NCBI GenBank assembly: GCA_947095535.1 | Contig: OX352772.1 | Span: 108,701,903-108,765,902, forward strand | Direction: 5' to 3' | Source of the DNA: Poecilobothrus nobilitatus | Taxonomy: Eukaryota > Arthropoda > Insecta > Diptera > Dolichopodidae | Length of the DNA stretch: 64,000 nucleotides | Part shown: one piece after another, positions 33,477 through 43,339 of the stretch | Numbering within the stretch: position 1 is the first letter of the stretch | Layout: every line of letters begins with the position of its first letter | The notes under the pieces: generated by a model | The model's database searches: none | What the model saw: the letters and a program-made list of their open reading frames with translations, nothing else | Told to the model about the DNA's origin: nothing | Translations under genes and position numbers: made by a program

Positions 33477-35772
33477 TCTAATATATAAAGAAGAAATTCT
33501 GTTTGTTTGTTTGTTTGAACGGAATTCACGTAAAAACTACCAGTCCGATTGCAACCCAATTTTGCAGTAACATTTCTACGACTCCGGAAAGTGTTATAGG
33601 CTATATCGCGTTTCGGTTCGTTAAGCCATTGCGGCCCTAGAGCCTTTTAAACTTTTTCGTTTTTTCCTTGTCCTGCCTAAACGGTTTAATCGATTGGGCT
33701 GAAAATTTGTACAAGTGTTCTTCTTAGCTTTGGGTGGGAATCGAAGAAATTGGGATGCAATATAATAATTGTTATCCCGATTCGGCCCGGTGGGCTTCCA
33801 AAAATTTTTTGCTTCCGATTTACGTTCAATTTTATATGGTGGTTTTATGGTCTTATAAAAAGCCTGTGACAAAGTTTTATGAAATTCCGGTGACCCGTTT
33901 GGGCACGAGAGCCGAACAAGATCATTAATTTTTTTTGTTGTCCTGCTTAAACGGTTTAATCAATTGATTTGAAAATTCGCAAAATTCTGGCTCTTTAGCA
34001 GAAAAGCTGACTAGGTTAATTTGGTTACGAACCATTAAACTCTTTTGGCACCAGGGGTCAGTGAAGTTTTGTAATTTACTCTGTTGTCGCACTTAAACGG
34101 TTTGACCAATTGTGTTGAAAATTTATTAAAGAGTAGCTCGTTACTGCAAGAGCTCACTGAGTTGATTTGATTACGATCCATTTACCCGTTTAGGCACCAG
34201 GGCTTAATGAAATTTTTTAATTTCTATGTTGTTGTGCTTAAATGGTTTGACAAATTGAGTTGAAAATTTACAAAATTGTAGCTCTTCACCACAGAAGCTC
34301 ACTGAATTGATTTATGTAGGATACATTAACCTCTTTTGACACCAGAGCCAAATGAAATGTTTTAATTGTTTTGCTGTCGCGCTTAAGCGGTTTAACCAAT
34401 TGAGTTAAAAATTTTCAAAAATGTAGCTCTTTACCACAGAAGCTTACTGAGTTGATTTGGTTACGTTACTATACATCAACTCATTTCAGCTTCAGTCCTC
34501 AATGAAAATTTTCATTTTTTTGTTGTCTGGCTTAAACGGCTTGACCAATTGAAAATTGGCACAAGTATTGCACTTTAAGACAAAAGCTCATTCAATTAAT
34601 TTTGCCGTGATACATTAACCCATTTCGGCACGATAGAGAAAAATTTAGTTCCTAATTTTTGTCTAATTTGGCAGGATGAATTTACGGTTCTAAATAACGC
34701 ATGTGACAAATTTTTGTTAACATTCGTTAACCCCTTTGCGCACGAGTATCAATCAAAAATATTCTGCCCAATATTTTATATTCTTATTAACTATTAAAAA
34801 GATATTTCCCACACTCCTTACTTTTGTATATACTGTTTTTAATATTTCATAAAAAGCTTTCAATGCAAATTTCTAATATATAATATTAATTAAAATAACT
34901 TTATTAAGTATCTTAAGGATACTGTGTTTTTAAGTTTTAACAAGATAACATTTTCGGCCGTTATTAAAGAACAGAAATAATGTCCTCCATACGACAATCA
35001 TCATGTCATCATTCAGGAATGCATTATAACTTGTGGTATACCTACATAAAATGCATGTGTATAATATATTTCTCAAAAAATGTCATTAAAATATGCACAT
35101 ACTATAATATGTATAATGTGCTTATGTATAAAAATACTATAAACATAATCAAATTAATTAGAAAACAAATTGACATTTCTGAACAGTATTTAATCAAAAA
35201 TAAGTACATATTATGTACATATTTAAAGAACAGAAACCCTTACATTCTTATCCATATATATGCAGTTTTTATACATATTTTTAACATATGTATATCAATT
35301 TGAAAACATAATTACTTATTAGAAAAAGATAACGTAAAAAAATTATGATTGATTTATAAAAGCTTTTTCAAAATTTGAAGAGCTGTAGGTGCTGTAACGG
35401 TGAGGCAACAAAAACAAGTTGTTCTACGACATTGCCCTTTAAGACTCTTATGCATGGTTAATATTTCATTGCTCTTTATTAAACAGTGTATAAGGTTTGT
35501 AAACAAACGGACGTACAGAATGAAACTTTTTTGAGTGAAATTGTAAAAATGTGATTAAAAGAAAGAAATGTATTATATTAGGGTCTTTTATAATTGAAAT
35601 GCAATAATAATTAAAATATTAACTATCAGGTCTGTTACTATGCATTTACAGATGATGCATAGTAACACGTGAACTATATTAATTAAACTATATTAACGCA
35701 AAAGCAAAAGTTAATAATTTTTATTTCATAAAGCCAACAGAATACTCCGGGTAACGCCAGGTACTCTGCTAA
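33477..35772 (+). mobile_element. Helitron array copy 2, complete ends
   Basis: Begins tctaatatataaagaagaaa directly after copy 1 and ends ccaggtactctgctaa (CTAA) at 35772; 2296 bp. The first 300 bp match copy 1 closely (the aatttgcacg/ccgattgcaac and ccggaaagtgttataggct blocks). The central part holds extra tandem units, and the 3' part matches copies 0 and 1. Non-autonomous. The bases after ctgct read aatatatagataac, which resembles another 5' end and may be a trace of a third junction. Confidence 0.75.
33946..34640 (+). repeat. About 146-bp tandem array inside Helitron copy 2
   Basis: The landmark cttaaacggtttgaccaatt (with variants) recurs at 33946, 34092, 34237, 34382 and 34531, spacings 146, 145, 145 and 149. 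Each unit also carries tagctctttaccacagaagc and a gagttgatttggttac-like segment. Unrelated in sequence to the DINE array. Confidence 0.85.
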
Positions 35773-36716
35773 TATATAGATAACCCAAGCAGAACAAAAA
35801 ATGTCAATAAGAATTCTCGAAATTTTTTCAGATTTTAAGTGCTTCATTTGCTTTCTAATTTTTTTCCTATTCTTTTTTTTTTTTCTCAATAGTTCTTTTA
35901 AAAAAATATCTTCGTGAAAATTTGATTCCACTTTAAATTTAGATAGGTACATACATACATATATGATAAATATTTTTTTTTGTTTTTGTCTTCAAAAACT
36001 TTAAAACTTCTTTTTAGAAGAATGCATTTGCAGAAGCCAATATTGTCATAACATTTGTATGATTCATGAAATTTTTTTTGAAACTAGACTTTTAAAATTT
36101 TTTTAAGTATTTATTTTTATGTATAATTTGTACAACTCGAAACCATTATTAGATTATTTACCATTAGATAACTATTTAGGTAGTCGAATTTAGCAAAAAT
36201 ACACGATAACAAATCTTAAATACATGTATTCTTCGTTCACACAACTTTAGTCTAAAATAGTAAACAATTAAGATATTTTAAAAATTACTTTGTTATTTAT
36301 TATTATAATTAGAAATAAAGAAAAGAAAATTCACTTTGAAAATACCCTATTATTACAAATGGTATAATAAAATCTATTTATAATGTTTGTGTTTTTATAT
36401 TTCAAAACTGGTTAGAAGAGTAGTCTATCAATGATTTTAGTTGTATTTCTTTGTTTTTAATTTTAAATATTTTATTTATTCAAAAAATAATGCAAAAAAC
36501 GTATTTCAACATTTTTCTTCAATCTAACATTTTCGCATAAAGAATTTTTAATATAAAATGAATCCTTTTTATCTATATTGTTTTGTGAATAATTTTTATA
36601 TTTTATAATAAAGAATTATTAAAAAGGCGTATACTTAATGTTTCAAAATAAAAAATTTTTAATATTTTTTGTATTTAAAAATTGAAGTAAATCGAATAAA
36701 AAATAAAACATTGCAA
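35773..36716. other. AT-rich stretch without recognised feature
   Basis: Very AT-rich DNA; the short frame at 35683-35952 is a chance frame overlapping the Helitron end. I see no gene, terminal repeat or tandem array. Confidence 0.5.
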
Positions 36717-37295
36717 TCTTAATATATAAAATCGTTGGTGCGTTTGTACGAAACCGCATCACGCCTAAACCAATCCTCATATTAAAGTGATATTTACAAC
36801 GTTTATTCATTTGGTGCTCCGGATGGGTTTTGTTTTGTTTTCTTTTTTGTAAATGGCACCGGAGTCATAGCTGCCATACAACTTCAAGTGTTTTTATACC
36901 AAAAACTATCTTTTGATCCTCTATTCACAACAAAACGTTCCAATCTAACGGGTCATGACTATCATATTGATTCTGTATATAAGTATTTTCAAAAGGTTCA
37001 CAGGAAATCATAGCTGTCATACAACTTCAAGTGTTTTTTATACCAAAATCCATATTCTGATCCTCTAAACGCCACAAAACGTTTCAATCTAACCGACCAT
37101 AACTACCCTATTGATTTAGTATAAAAGTATTTTCAAAAGGTTCACAAGAAGTCATAGCTGTCATACAACATCAATTCATTTTTATATCAAAAGCTGTATT
37201 CTGATCCTTTAATCACAACAAAACGCTCCGAGCTGACTGGCCATGACTATCACTTTGATTTTGTATATAAGTATTTTCCAAAGGTCCACACGTAT
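36717..37295 (+). mobile_element. Helitron-like 5' end of another family
   Basis: tcttaatatataaaatcgtt at 36717, preceded by A, has the A|TC start and TA-rich opening of Helitron 5' ends. It is followed by a conserved-looking acgaaaccgcatcacgccta segment. A tandem repeat follows (next entry). No 3' hairpin/CTRR end was identified, so the element is either truncated or its end lies in the low-complexity DNA to the right. Confidence 0.5.
36864..37292 (+). repeat. About 144-bp tandem repeat, three units
   Basis: The landmark tcatagctgtcatacaactt (or one-base variants) recurs at 36864, 37007 and 37151. Units include tgatcctctattcacaacaa and aagtattttcaaaaggttca. It is the third sequence-unrelated array in the window with a period near 145 bp. 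Confidence 0.85.
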
Positions 37296-37865
37296 ATTCA
37301 AATTAACATAGTGATCCAACAGCAGAAGAGTTTCCAAAACAATTACTCGAAATTGCCAATGGAAAAATGCCAATTAATCCAATCGTTCAAAATATTAAAT
37401 TACCACAAAATTTTTAACATTGTATCACACAAAATGAGCTTATGCAAAAAGTGTTTTCAAATATTGAAGTGGAGTCTTCATAAAGAGGTTAAACCGAAAA
37501 TTTCTTTTTCCTCTATTTTTGGTGAAGACAAATAAATAATTAATTTAAAAAAAATATATATATATATATAAAACCGGTTTTTATTAAACATCTGCAAACT
37601 AGAAAATAAAAATAAAATTAAAAACAAGTGCATTTAAAAAAAAAAAAAAATTATAATAATATTTTTAATGTAAAAAATTCTACCACGTAAACAATTGACT
37701 AAAAATAAAATAAAAGTTAAAAATAATATAAATAAAATTTTAAAAACCGAACAGTGGCTTTTAACAGAATCGTAACCAGTGTTTTTGATATTTTATTGTT
37801 TTTGTGAAATAAAAAAAAGAAAAATAAAAACAAAAACTTCCAAATAAGAATAAAAAGGCTACGGT
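37296..37865. other. Low-complexity AT-rich DNA with (TA)n
   Basis: A (TA)n run at about 37552-37570 and several A-runs (37637-37650, 37809-37822). The 74-codon frame at 37311-37535 shows no family resemblance. Confidence 0.5.
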
Positions 37866-38159
37866 TAATCATCTATACTCCTCCAAGCAGTGCACCTGGG
37901 CAACGTTACCTGCCATTCTCAAATTCTTAAATATTTTTTGGATACAGGTGAACGGCTGATTATAGATGTACACTGAAGCCAAGATGTGAAAGAAAATCGT
38001 GCCGAGGGCTGCATAAAGGTGGTATCGCTAACGGTCTCATTGGGGTACCAGGCGCCACCCTATTGTAATTAGTCTTGCATATGTACGGGAGCTCTGCATA
38101 TGTCGACCGTAATTGCTCGCCATACTCGTGGGAACAAAATAAAAAGTTCAAAAAAAAAT

Positions 38160-39422
38160 TAAAAAAACACAAACTCATCTTCTGAGGATGAGTTACTTGC
38201 CTCCAGCCAGAAGACAATTATTAGTACCAGTCATAGTACCCATGTAGAAATGAAACCAGGAACCAGTCGAGTTCCTCGAAAAATCAGCCAAACACCTGTT
38301 GGTGGAGGAAGCACCTGACAAAGTGCTCTAAAACCATCAGGGTCTAGTGTTGGTGGAGGAAGCACCAGCCAAAGTGCTCCAAAACCATCAGGGGCTAGTG
38401 GTAGTGGAAGTACTAAGAGCAGTACTCTCACTACAAAGAGGAAAATCAATAGAGAAAATATAGACGCTTAATAGACGCTTTCAGAAAACAATACCAGAAG
38501 GCTAAATTCATATTGGACAAGATAGCCCAGAATGAAGCCAAAGGTGTTGTTCACGAAAGGGATCTAGAGGAAAAAAAGCGATATAGCGAGGTTGTGCGAG
38601 CGTATGGTAAAGTCAGGTAAAGACTCGTCCTCGAAAAGAAATAGGTTGAAAGATGTACCCAATCCGGGTACAGAGAGAACTGAGGTGCCGAGAACGAGTC
38701 TCTATAGCAGTTCGAAAACTACAGCACATAAAAATTACAATGATATTGTAAAAGATAGTTTATGCGTTGCAGTTGTCAACGAAAAAGCCACAGATCGTAA
38801 AGTATGAAGCCACAGATCGGTTAAACTTGAGGTGTGGTTGTCCGAAATGGTGAATGAGCAAATTCTAGGAGGGGCTGGAGGGACTCTTCCGTCCTTTAAA
38901 TCATCCGAAGTAGTCAGGGGCCACAGGGTAATCCAATGCGAGAATCAGTTCTCTTTGGATTTCTTTAGCAGCAGCATCGCTAAGTTAGGCGATGCTTGGG
39001 AGGAAGCCAAAATTGGCCTAATCCCAGCTAGGAAAATCTCAAGAAGCCCTAGAGCCTGAATCTGCTTACCTAAGATGGAGATAAGCGGGGAGAAGCTTCT
39101 CGAGTGCCTCCGAATCCATAACCCGACGATTCCAATGGGGAACTGGTCGGTGATAGTGAAGGAGAAATCATCCGAAGAACTGTTAAAGAACAGTATATCG
39201 TTTCTTCTTCTTATCAGCGAAGAGAGTCTCGAACCTCTGAAGAACCTAGGAAACCAGCTAAGGTTTGATATACGTCATACCACACTGAAAATATTTAAGT
39301 CAGCTAGTACAGACGTAGAGTACCTTGACGAGGTGAATGGGCTGCTGGAAGAAATGTCAGTCGACAAAGAGGCAGCAGCAGATGCTGCCAGTCGAACAAA
39401 CGATACGGGTGGTGCAAATTAA
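38160..39422 (+). pseudogene. LOA-type LINE ORF1 (DUF4780-like Gag protein)
   Basis: RNA-binding-type ORF1 protein of the LINE. The N-terminal low-complexity part is Ser/Gly-rich with a doubled GGGST.QSA.KPSG motif (38300-38400). Next comes KFILDKIAQNEAKGVVHERD (about 38510-38570), a basic region (SSSKRNRLKDVPNPGTER, 38620-38680) and YNDIVKDSLCVAVV. The DUF4780-like domain follows: SFKSSEVVRGHRVIQCENQF (38890-38950), then in 39075-39422 IPMGNWSVIVKEK and EESLEPLKNLGNQLRFDIRH. Stops after IDA, after KVR and after RSPRA, plus frame changes, disable it. Its last frame overlaps ORF2 in another phase, as in many two-ORF LINEs. Confidence 0.8.
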
Positions 39423-40449
39423 TCTAAAGCAGTCAAAGTGTGCCTTGGATAATATGCTGGTCCTTCTTGGCGAGGGGGACCTCGACATAGCCCTCATTCA
39501 GGAGGCATGGGTTAACGCCTCCAGGATCAGGGGGTTCAACAATGGTAACTACAATTTATTCTACAAGAATGTACAATCTATTCTACAAGAAAACCTCTTT
39601 GGAGAAATTTACATCGCACTCTTCACTGATGGTTCAGAGATGGAGTGTGGTGTTGGTGCGGGTGTCTATTCAGAATCACTAAAAATAGAACATGCTTTCC
39701 GCCTTCCAGAGAAAGCGAGTGTATTTCAAGCAGAAATGCTAGGAATCTGGAAAGCATGCCACATACTAGGGAACAATTCTTCTCCGGGAGGAGGCATTGC
39801 AATATTTACGGACAGCCAAGCAGCAATTGCGGCTCTCAACGCTGCAATAATAACATCTAAGCTCGTCAGAAACTGCTTTGACGAGCTTAAGAATGTAAGT
39901 AATCAATTCAATGTTACATTACTGTGGGTTCCGGAACATAGGAACATCGCAGGAAATAAACATGCTGATGAGTTAGCAAGGAGTGGTTCCAGCGTCAATG
40001 CTTCACTGGCAGAACACGTAGAGCCCCTGCTAAACAGCGTTAAGAGAGATATCTTCCTCCACATTTTGTTCTTAACAAATAGAAGGTGGAACGAACTAGC
40101 CACATGTTGTACGACCGTGAAAGTCTGGCCATCGTATGATAAAAAAAGAACCGAAAATCTATTGAAGCTATCCCGCTGGAAAATAGCCAGAACAATAGGT
40201 GTGTTCATGGGCCACTGGCCAATTGGTGAACACGCGGTCAGACTAGGTATCCCATTCAATTCATTATGTCGCATCTGTGGTGAACAGAATGAGAAAGAAT
40301 CCATTATACACTTCACCTGTAAGTGCCCAGCACTGGCGAGGGCCAGAAGAGCTATTCTGGGTAGCCATCAACTCAACTATCTCAGTGATCTAGCGGTTAA
40401 GATACCTGCAGAAATGGTAAGGTTTCTTAAAGCAACGAAATGGATCTAA
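39337..40449 (+). CDS. LOA-type ORF2 deletion derivative: endonuclease start fused in frame to RNase H
   Basis: Open frame of 370 codons. Residues 24-75 are the start of an apurinic-type endonuclease (RVVQINLKQSKCALDNMLV with the metal/Asn region, and IALIQEAWV with the catalytic Glu at 56). At about residues 75-90 the sequence switches straight to RNase H: IALFTDGSEMECG (Asp98), ASVFQAEMLGIW (Glu133), IAIFTDSQAA (Asp159) and LLWVPEHRNIAGNKHADELA (Asp211), i.e. all four acids of the DEDD set. The Cys/His end of LINE RNase H regions follows (CRICGEQNEKESIIHFTCKCP, residues about 308-330). All of the RT and most of the endonuclease are missing, yet no stop intervenes. A 10-bp direct repeat (tctacaagaa) lies at the joint (39560-39593). 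Whether it is translated is unknown. Confidence 0.75.
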   Translation: MGCWKKCQSTKRQQQMLPVEQTIRVVQINLKQSKCALDNMLVLLGEGDLDIALIQEAWVNASRIRGFNNGNYNLFYKNVQSILQENLFGEIYIALFTDGSEMECGVGAGVYSESLKIEHAFRLPEKASVFQAEMLGIWKACHILGNNSSPGGGIAIFTDSQAAIAALNAAIITSKLVRNCFDELKNVSNQFNVTLLWVPEHRNIAGNKHADELARSGSSVNASLAEHVEPLLNSVKRDIFLHILFLTNRRWNELATCCTTVKVWPSYDKKRTENLLKLSRWKIARTIGVFMGHWPIGEHAVRLGIPFNSLCRICGEQNEKESIIHFTCKCPALARARRAILGSHQLNYLSDLAVKIPAEMVRFLKATKWI

Positions 40450-40599
40450 AATTAAACTAATATAGCCCTATTATAAGCCTTGTGGTCACGGAAGTGGTAG
40501 CAAAACGGTGCTGACGCACTAATTGGGGTCATTGTCATGAGAGGCGGTGGCCAGCCACCCACACCAACCAACCAACCAAGAATTAAAAAAAAAAAATTT

Positions 40600-41054
40600 C
40601 TGGAAAAGTGAGCCCTTTAGATCGTAAAATTGAATTGAAATTTCGGCCATAGGCCAACATGTTAATATAAACAAAACAGTGAAAACAATTTCCATTAGTT
40701 TTAATATTACAATAAGTTATAAAAGAATCAAAAACTATAAAAGTGAACATCTTTGAAAATATATAAAAATATAGTGCTGAAATACAAACAAGCTAGGGTA
40801 AAATATAATAGATTAAATTAAAGATTAAAAAATCAATGAAAACCAAAATAAAAACAATTAAAACTAAATAAGTAAAAAAAAAGCATGCAAAATTACAATA
40901 TAATAGGAATACACAAGGCTATGCAAGGTATAACTCATGATTTTAAGGCGGCAAGGTACAACCATGATGGAAACATCATTGCCGAAGTACCAAGCCAAAA
41001 GGTAGCTGAAACTTTCCTAAAAACAAAAACACTGATGAATATCCCAATTGAAGT
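40600..41054 (+). pseudogene. I-clade LINE ORF1 fragment
   Basis: The frame starting at 40885 (MQNYNIIGIHKAMQGITHDF, then ARYNHDGNIIAEVPSQKVAE and TLMNIPIEV) resembles the RRM-like N-terminal half of ORF1 in I-clade insect LINEs. It is about 57 codons long and then passes at 41055 into LOA ORF1 sequence. The 280 bp upstream is A-rich and may be its 5' untranslated region. The joint shows no gap and shares gggactcttccgtcc with the LOA copy. Confidence 0.55.
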
Positions 41055-42069
41055 AAGGGACTCTTCCGTCCTTTAAATCATCCGAAGTAGTCAGGGGCTA
41101 CAGGGTAATCCGATGCGGGGATCAGTTCTCTTTGGATTTCTTTAGCAGCAGCATAGCTAAATTAGGCTATGCTTGGGAGGAAGCCAAAACTGGCCTAATC
41201 TCAGCTAGCGAAATCCCAAGTAGACCTAGAGCCCGCACCTGGTTGCCTGATAGTTCATAGATGGAGTGTGGTGTTGGTGCGAGTGTCTATTCAGAATCAC
41301 TAAAAATAGAACATGCTTTCCGCCTGCCAGATAAAGCGAGTGTATTTCAAGCAGAAATGCTAGGAATCTGGAAAGCATGACAAATTCTAAGGAACAATTC
41401 TTCTCTGGGAGGAAGCATTGCAATAGTTACGGACAGCCAAGCAGCAATTGGGGCTCTCAACTCTGTAATAATAACATCTAAGCTCGTCAGAAAATGCTTT
41501 GACGAGCTTAAGAATGTAAGTAATCAATTCAATGTTACATTACTGTGGGTTCCGGAACATAGGAACATCGCAGGAAATAAACATGCTGATGAGTTAGCAA
41601 GGAGGGGTTCTAGCCTAAATGCTTCACTGGCGGAACACATAGAGTCCCCGCTAAACAGCGTTAAGAGAGATATCTTCCTCCATTTTTTGTTCTTAGCAAA
41701 TAGAAGGTGGAATGGTGGATATCTTCTTCCACTTTTTGTTCTTAGCAAATAGAAGGTGAAATGAACTAGCTACATGTTGTACGTATGATAAAAAAAGAAC
41801 CGAAAATCTATTGAAGCTATCCCGCCGGAAAATAGCCAGAACAATAGGTGTGTTCATGGGCCACTGGCCAATTGGTGAACATGCGGTCAGACTAGGTATC
41901 CCATTCAATTAATTATGTCGCATCTGTGGTGAACAGAATGAGAAAGAATCCATTATACACTTCACCTGTAAGTGCCCAGCACTGGCGAGGGCCAGAAGAG
42001 CTATTCTGGGTACCCATCAACTCAACGATCTCAGTGATCTAGCGGTTAAGCAACCTGCAGAAATGGTAA
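41055..42069 (+). pseudogene. Second LOA-type deletion derivative (ORF1 end joined to RNase H)
   Basis: 41055-41240 matches 38880-39065 (C-terminal ORF1). At about 41250 it passes directly to RNase H (matching 39640 onward), so it lacks the endonuclease start that the first copy keeps. RNase H is damaged: a TGA replaces a codon in the KACHIL region (about 41378), and a 40-bp segment is tandemly duplicated at about 41665-41762 (atatcttcct-ccattttttgttcttagcaa occurs twice). The copy is cut at 42069 by a DINE-like array entered in mid-unit. It shares the RT deletion with 37866-40598 but has a different left joint. Confidence 0.78.
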
Positions 42070-43063
42070 GGATTTTACAGAAAAGAAAACATAACTGAAC
42101 ACCTTTGCACTAAAAATAAAAGTTCTGTCTTTGTTGGTTGTGGAGATATACTCGTTTGCTCTGGGGCTCGTTCGGAAGCTTCCAAAATCCGAACCCATTG
42201 ACCAAATCCTCACAAATTTCAGAAACACAAATCAAACATGAAGGAACACCATTCTGCCTAATTTAAAGGTTATATCTTAGTTGTTTTTGGAGATAATATC
42301 ATTTGCTCTGGGGCTCGTTCGGAAGCTTCCAAAATCCAAACCCATAGACCAAATCCTCTTAAATTTCAGAGACATAAATCAAACGGGAAGGAACATCATT
42401 TAAAAAATTTAAAGGTTCTATCTTTGTTGGTTTTGGAGATAATCTCGCTTGCTCTGGAGCTCGTTCGGAAGCTTCTAAAACACGAATCCATGGTTCAAAT
42501 TCTTTCAAAGGTCAGTTTCCAATTTTATAGAAAAGGAAACATAATAGCACACTCTTGTACTAAAAATAAAGATTCTATCTTTGTTGGTTATGTTGATATA
42601 CTCGTTTGATCTGGGGCTCGTTCGGAAGCTCCCAAAATCCGAACCCATGGACCAAATCCTCTCAATTAGAGGATTATTTTAGAGACTTGAATAAAACATG
42701 AAAGAACGCCACTCTGTCAAATTTGAAGGTTACATCTTTATTGGTTTTGGAGATAATCTCATTTGCTCTGGTGCTCGTTCGGAATCTTCCAAAATTCAAA
42801 CCCATGGACCATGAACCCATGTCCAGATTCGAACTTAGCCTTCCTTTCGTAATTAGTAACCTACAATATAAATTTCATCAAGATAGCTTTATAGGTTTTT
42901 GAGTTATCGTGCGAACGGACGGACGGACGGACATCGTTAAATCGACTCAGGAGGTGATCCTGATTCAGAATATATATACATTTCCATATCTAACTCGCTT
43001 CCTTTTGGTGGTTACAAACACCATACCAAAGTTATTATACCCTATACTTTAGGTGTAGGGTAT
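42070..43063 (-). mobile_element. DINE-1/mini-me-like element, copy 3 (3'-truncated)
   Basis: Minus orientation. The head is at the right: aggtgtagggtat at 43051-43063, ggttacaaacaccataccaa at 43010-43030 and the (gtcc)n complement at 42917-42935. The array of 147-bp units runs left to 42070, where it is cut inside a diverged 3' unit by the LOA sequence. The 3' stem-loop and tail are missing. Confidence 0.8.
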
Positions 43064-43339
43064 AATAATAAAATTAATTACCACTTAATAAATTTTATAA
43101 AATTGAATTTCAAAATATTAATTTCAAACAAAAAAAAATAACTAAATGTTAACACGTTCTAAAAATTGAAATATGTATAAACTATTAAAAAAGATAACAA
43201 AAAAATATTTGTTTATCATTTACGACGATATTTTCATTATTTAATTTTTAAAATTAAAAGGAAATATTAAAAAATATTTATAATTTAGAAAAGAAAATGA
43301 CCCAACGATTCAGCTAGATGTGTAGAACATTAGTTAAAA
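43064..43339. other. AT-rich spacer between two DINE-like copies
   Basis: About 276 bp of AT-rich DNA without open frame or repeat recognised. Confidence 0.5.

Larger units (their letters stand above)
37866..40598 (+). mobile_element. LOA-type LINE, internally deleted, with 3' tail
   Basis: 5' untranslated region (about 37866-38160, relatively GC-rich), ORF1 (38160-39422), and ORF2 reduced to an endonuclease start fused to RNase H (39337-40449). The 3' untranslated region has an accaacc simple repeat (ccaaccaaccaaccaag at about 40563-40580) and a 12-13 base A-run at about 40586-40598. LINE with RNase H and this type of Gag-like ORF1 points to the LOA/I-related group; the exact clade is inference. 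Confidence 0.75.

Noticed and set aside
33946..34640. CRISPR-like array
   Set aside because: Repeats are contiguous long units without unique spacers, and the DNA is eukaryotic.
37960..38449. Minus-strand frames at 37960-38217 and 38231-38449
   Set aside because: Antisense to the LINE 5' region and ORF1 start; the proline/leucine-rich sequence comes from complement of the GGGST repeat.
39903..40316. Minus-strand frames over RNase H (39903-40316, 41524-41908)
   Set aside because: Antisense shadows of the RNase H frame with its catalytic motifs.
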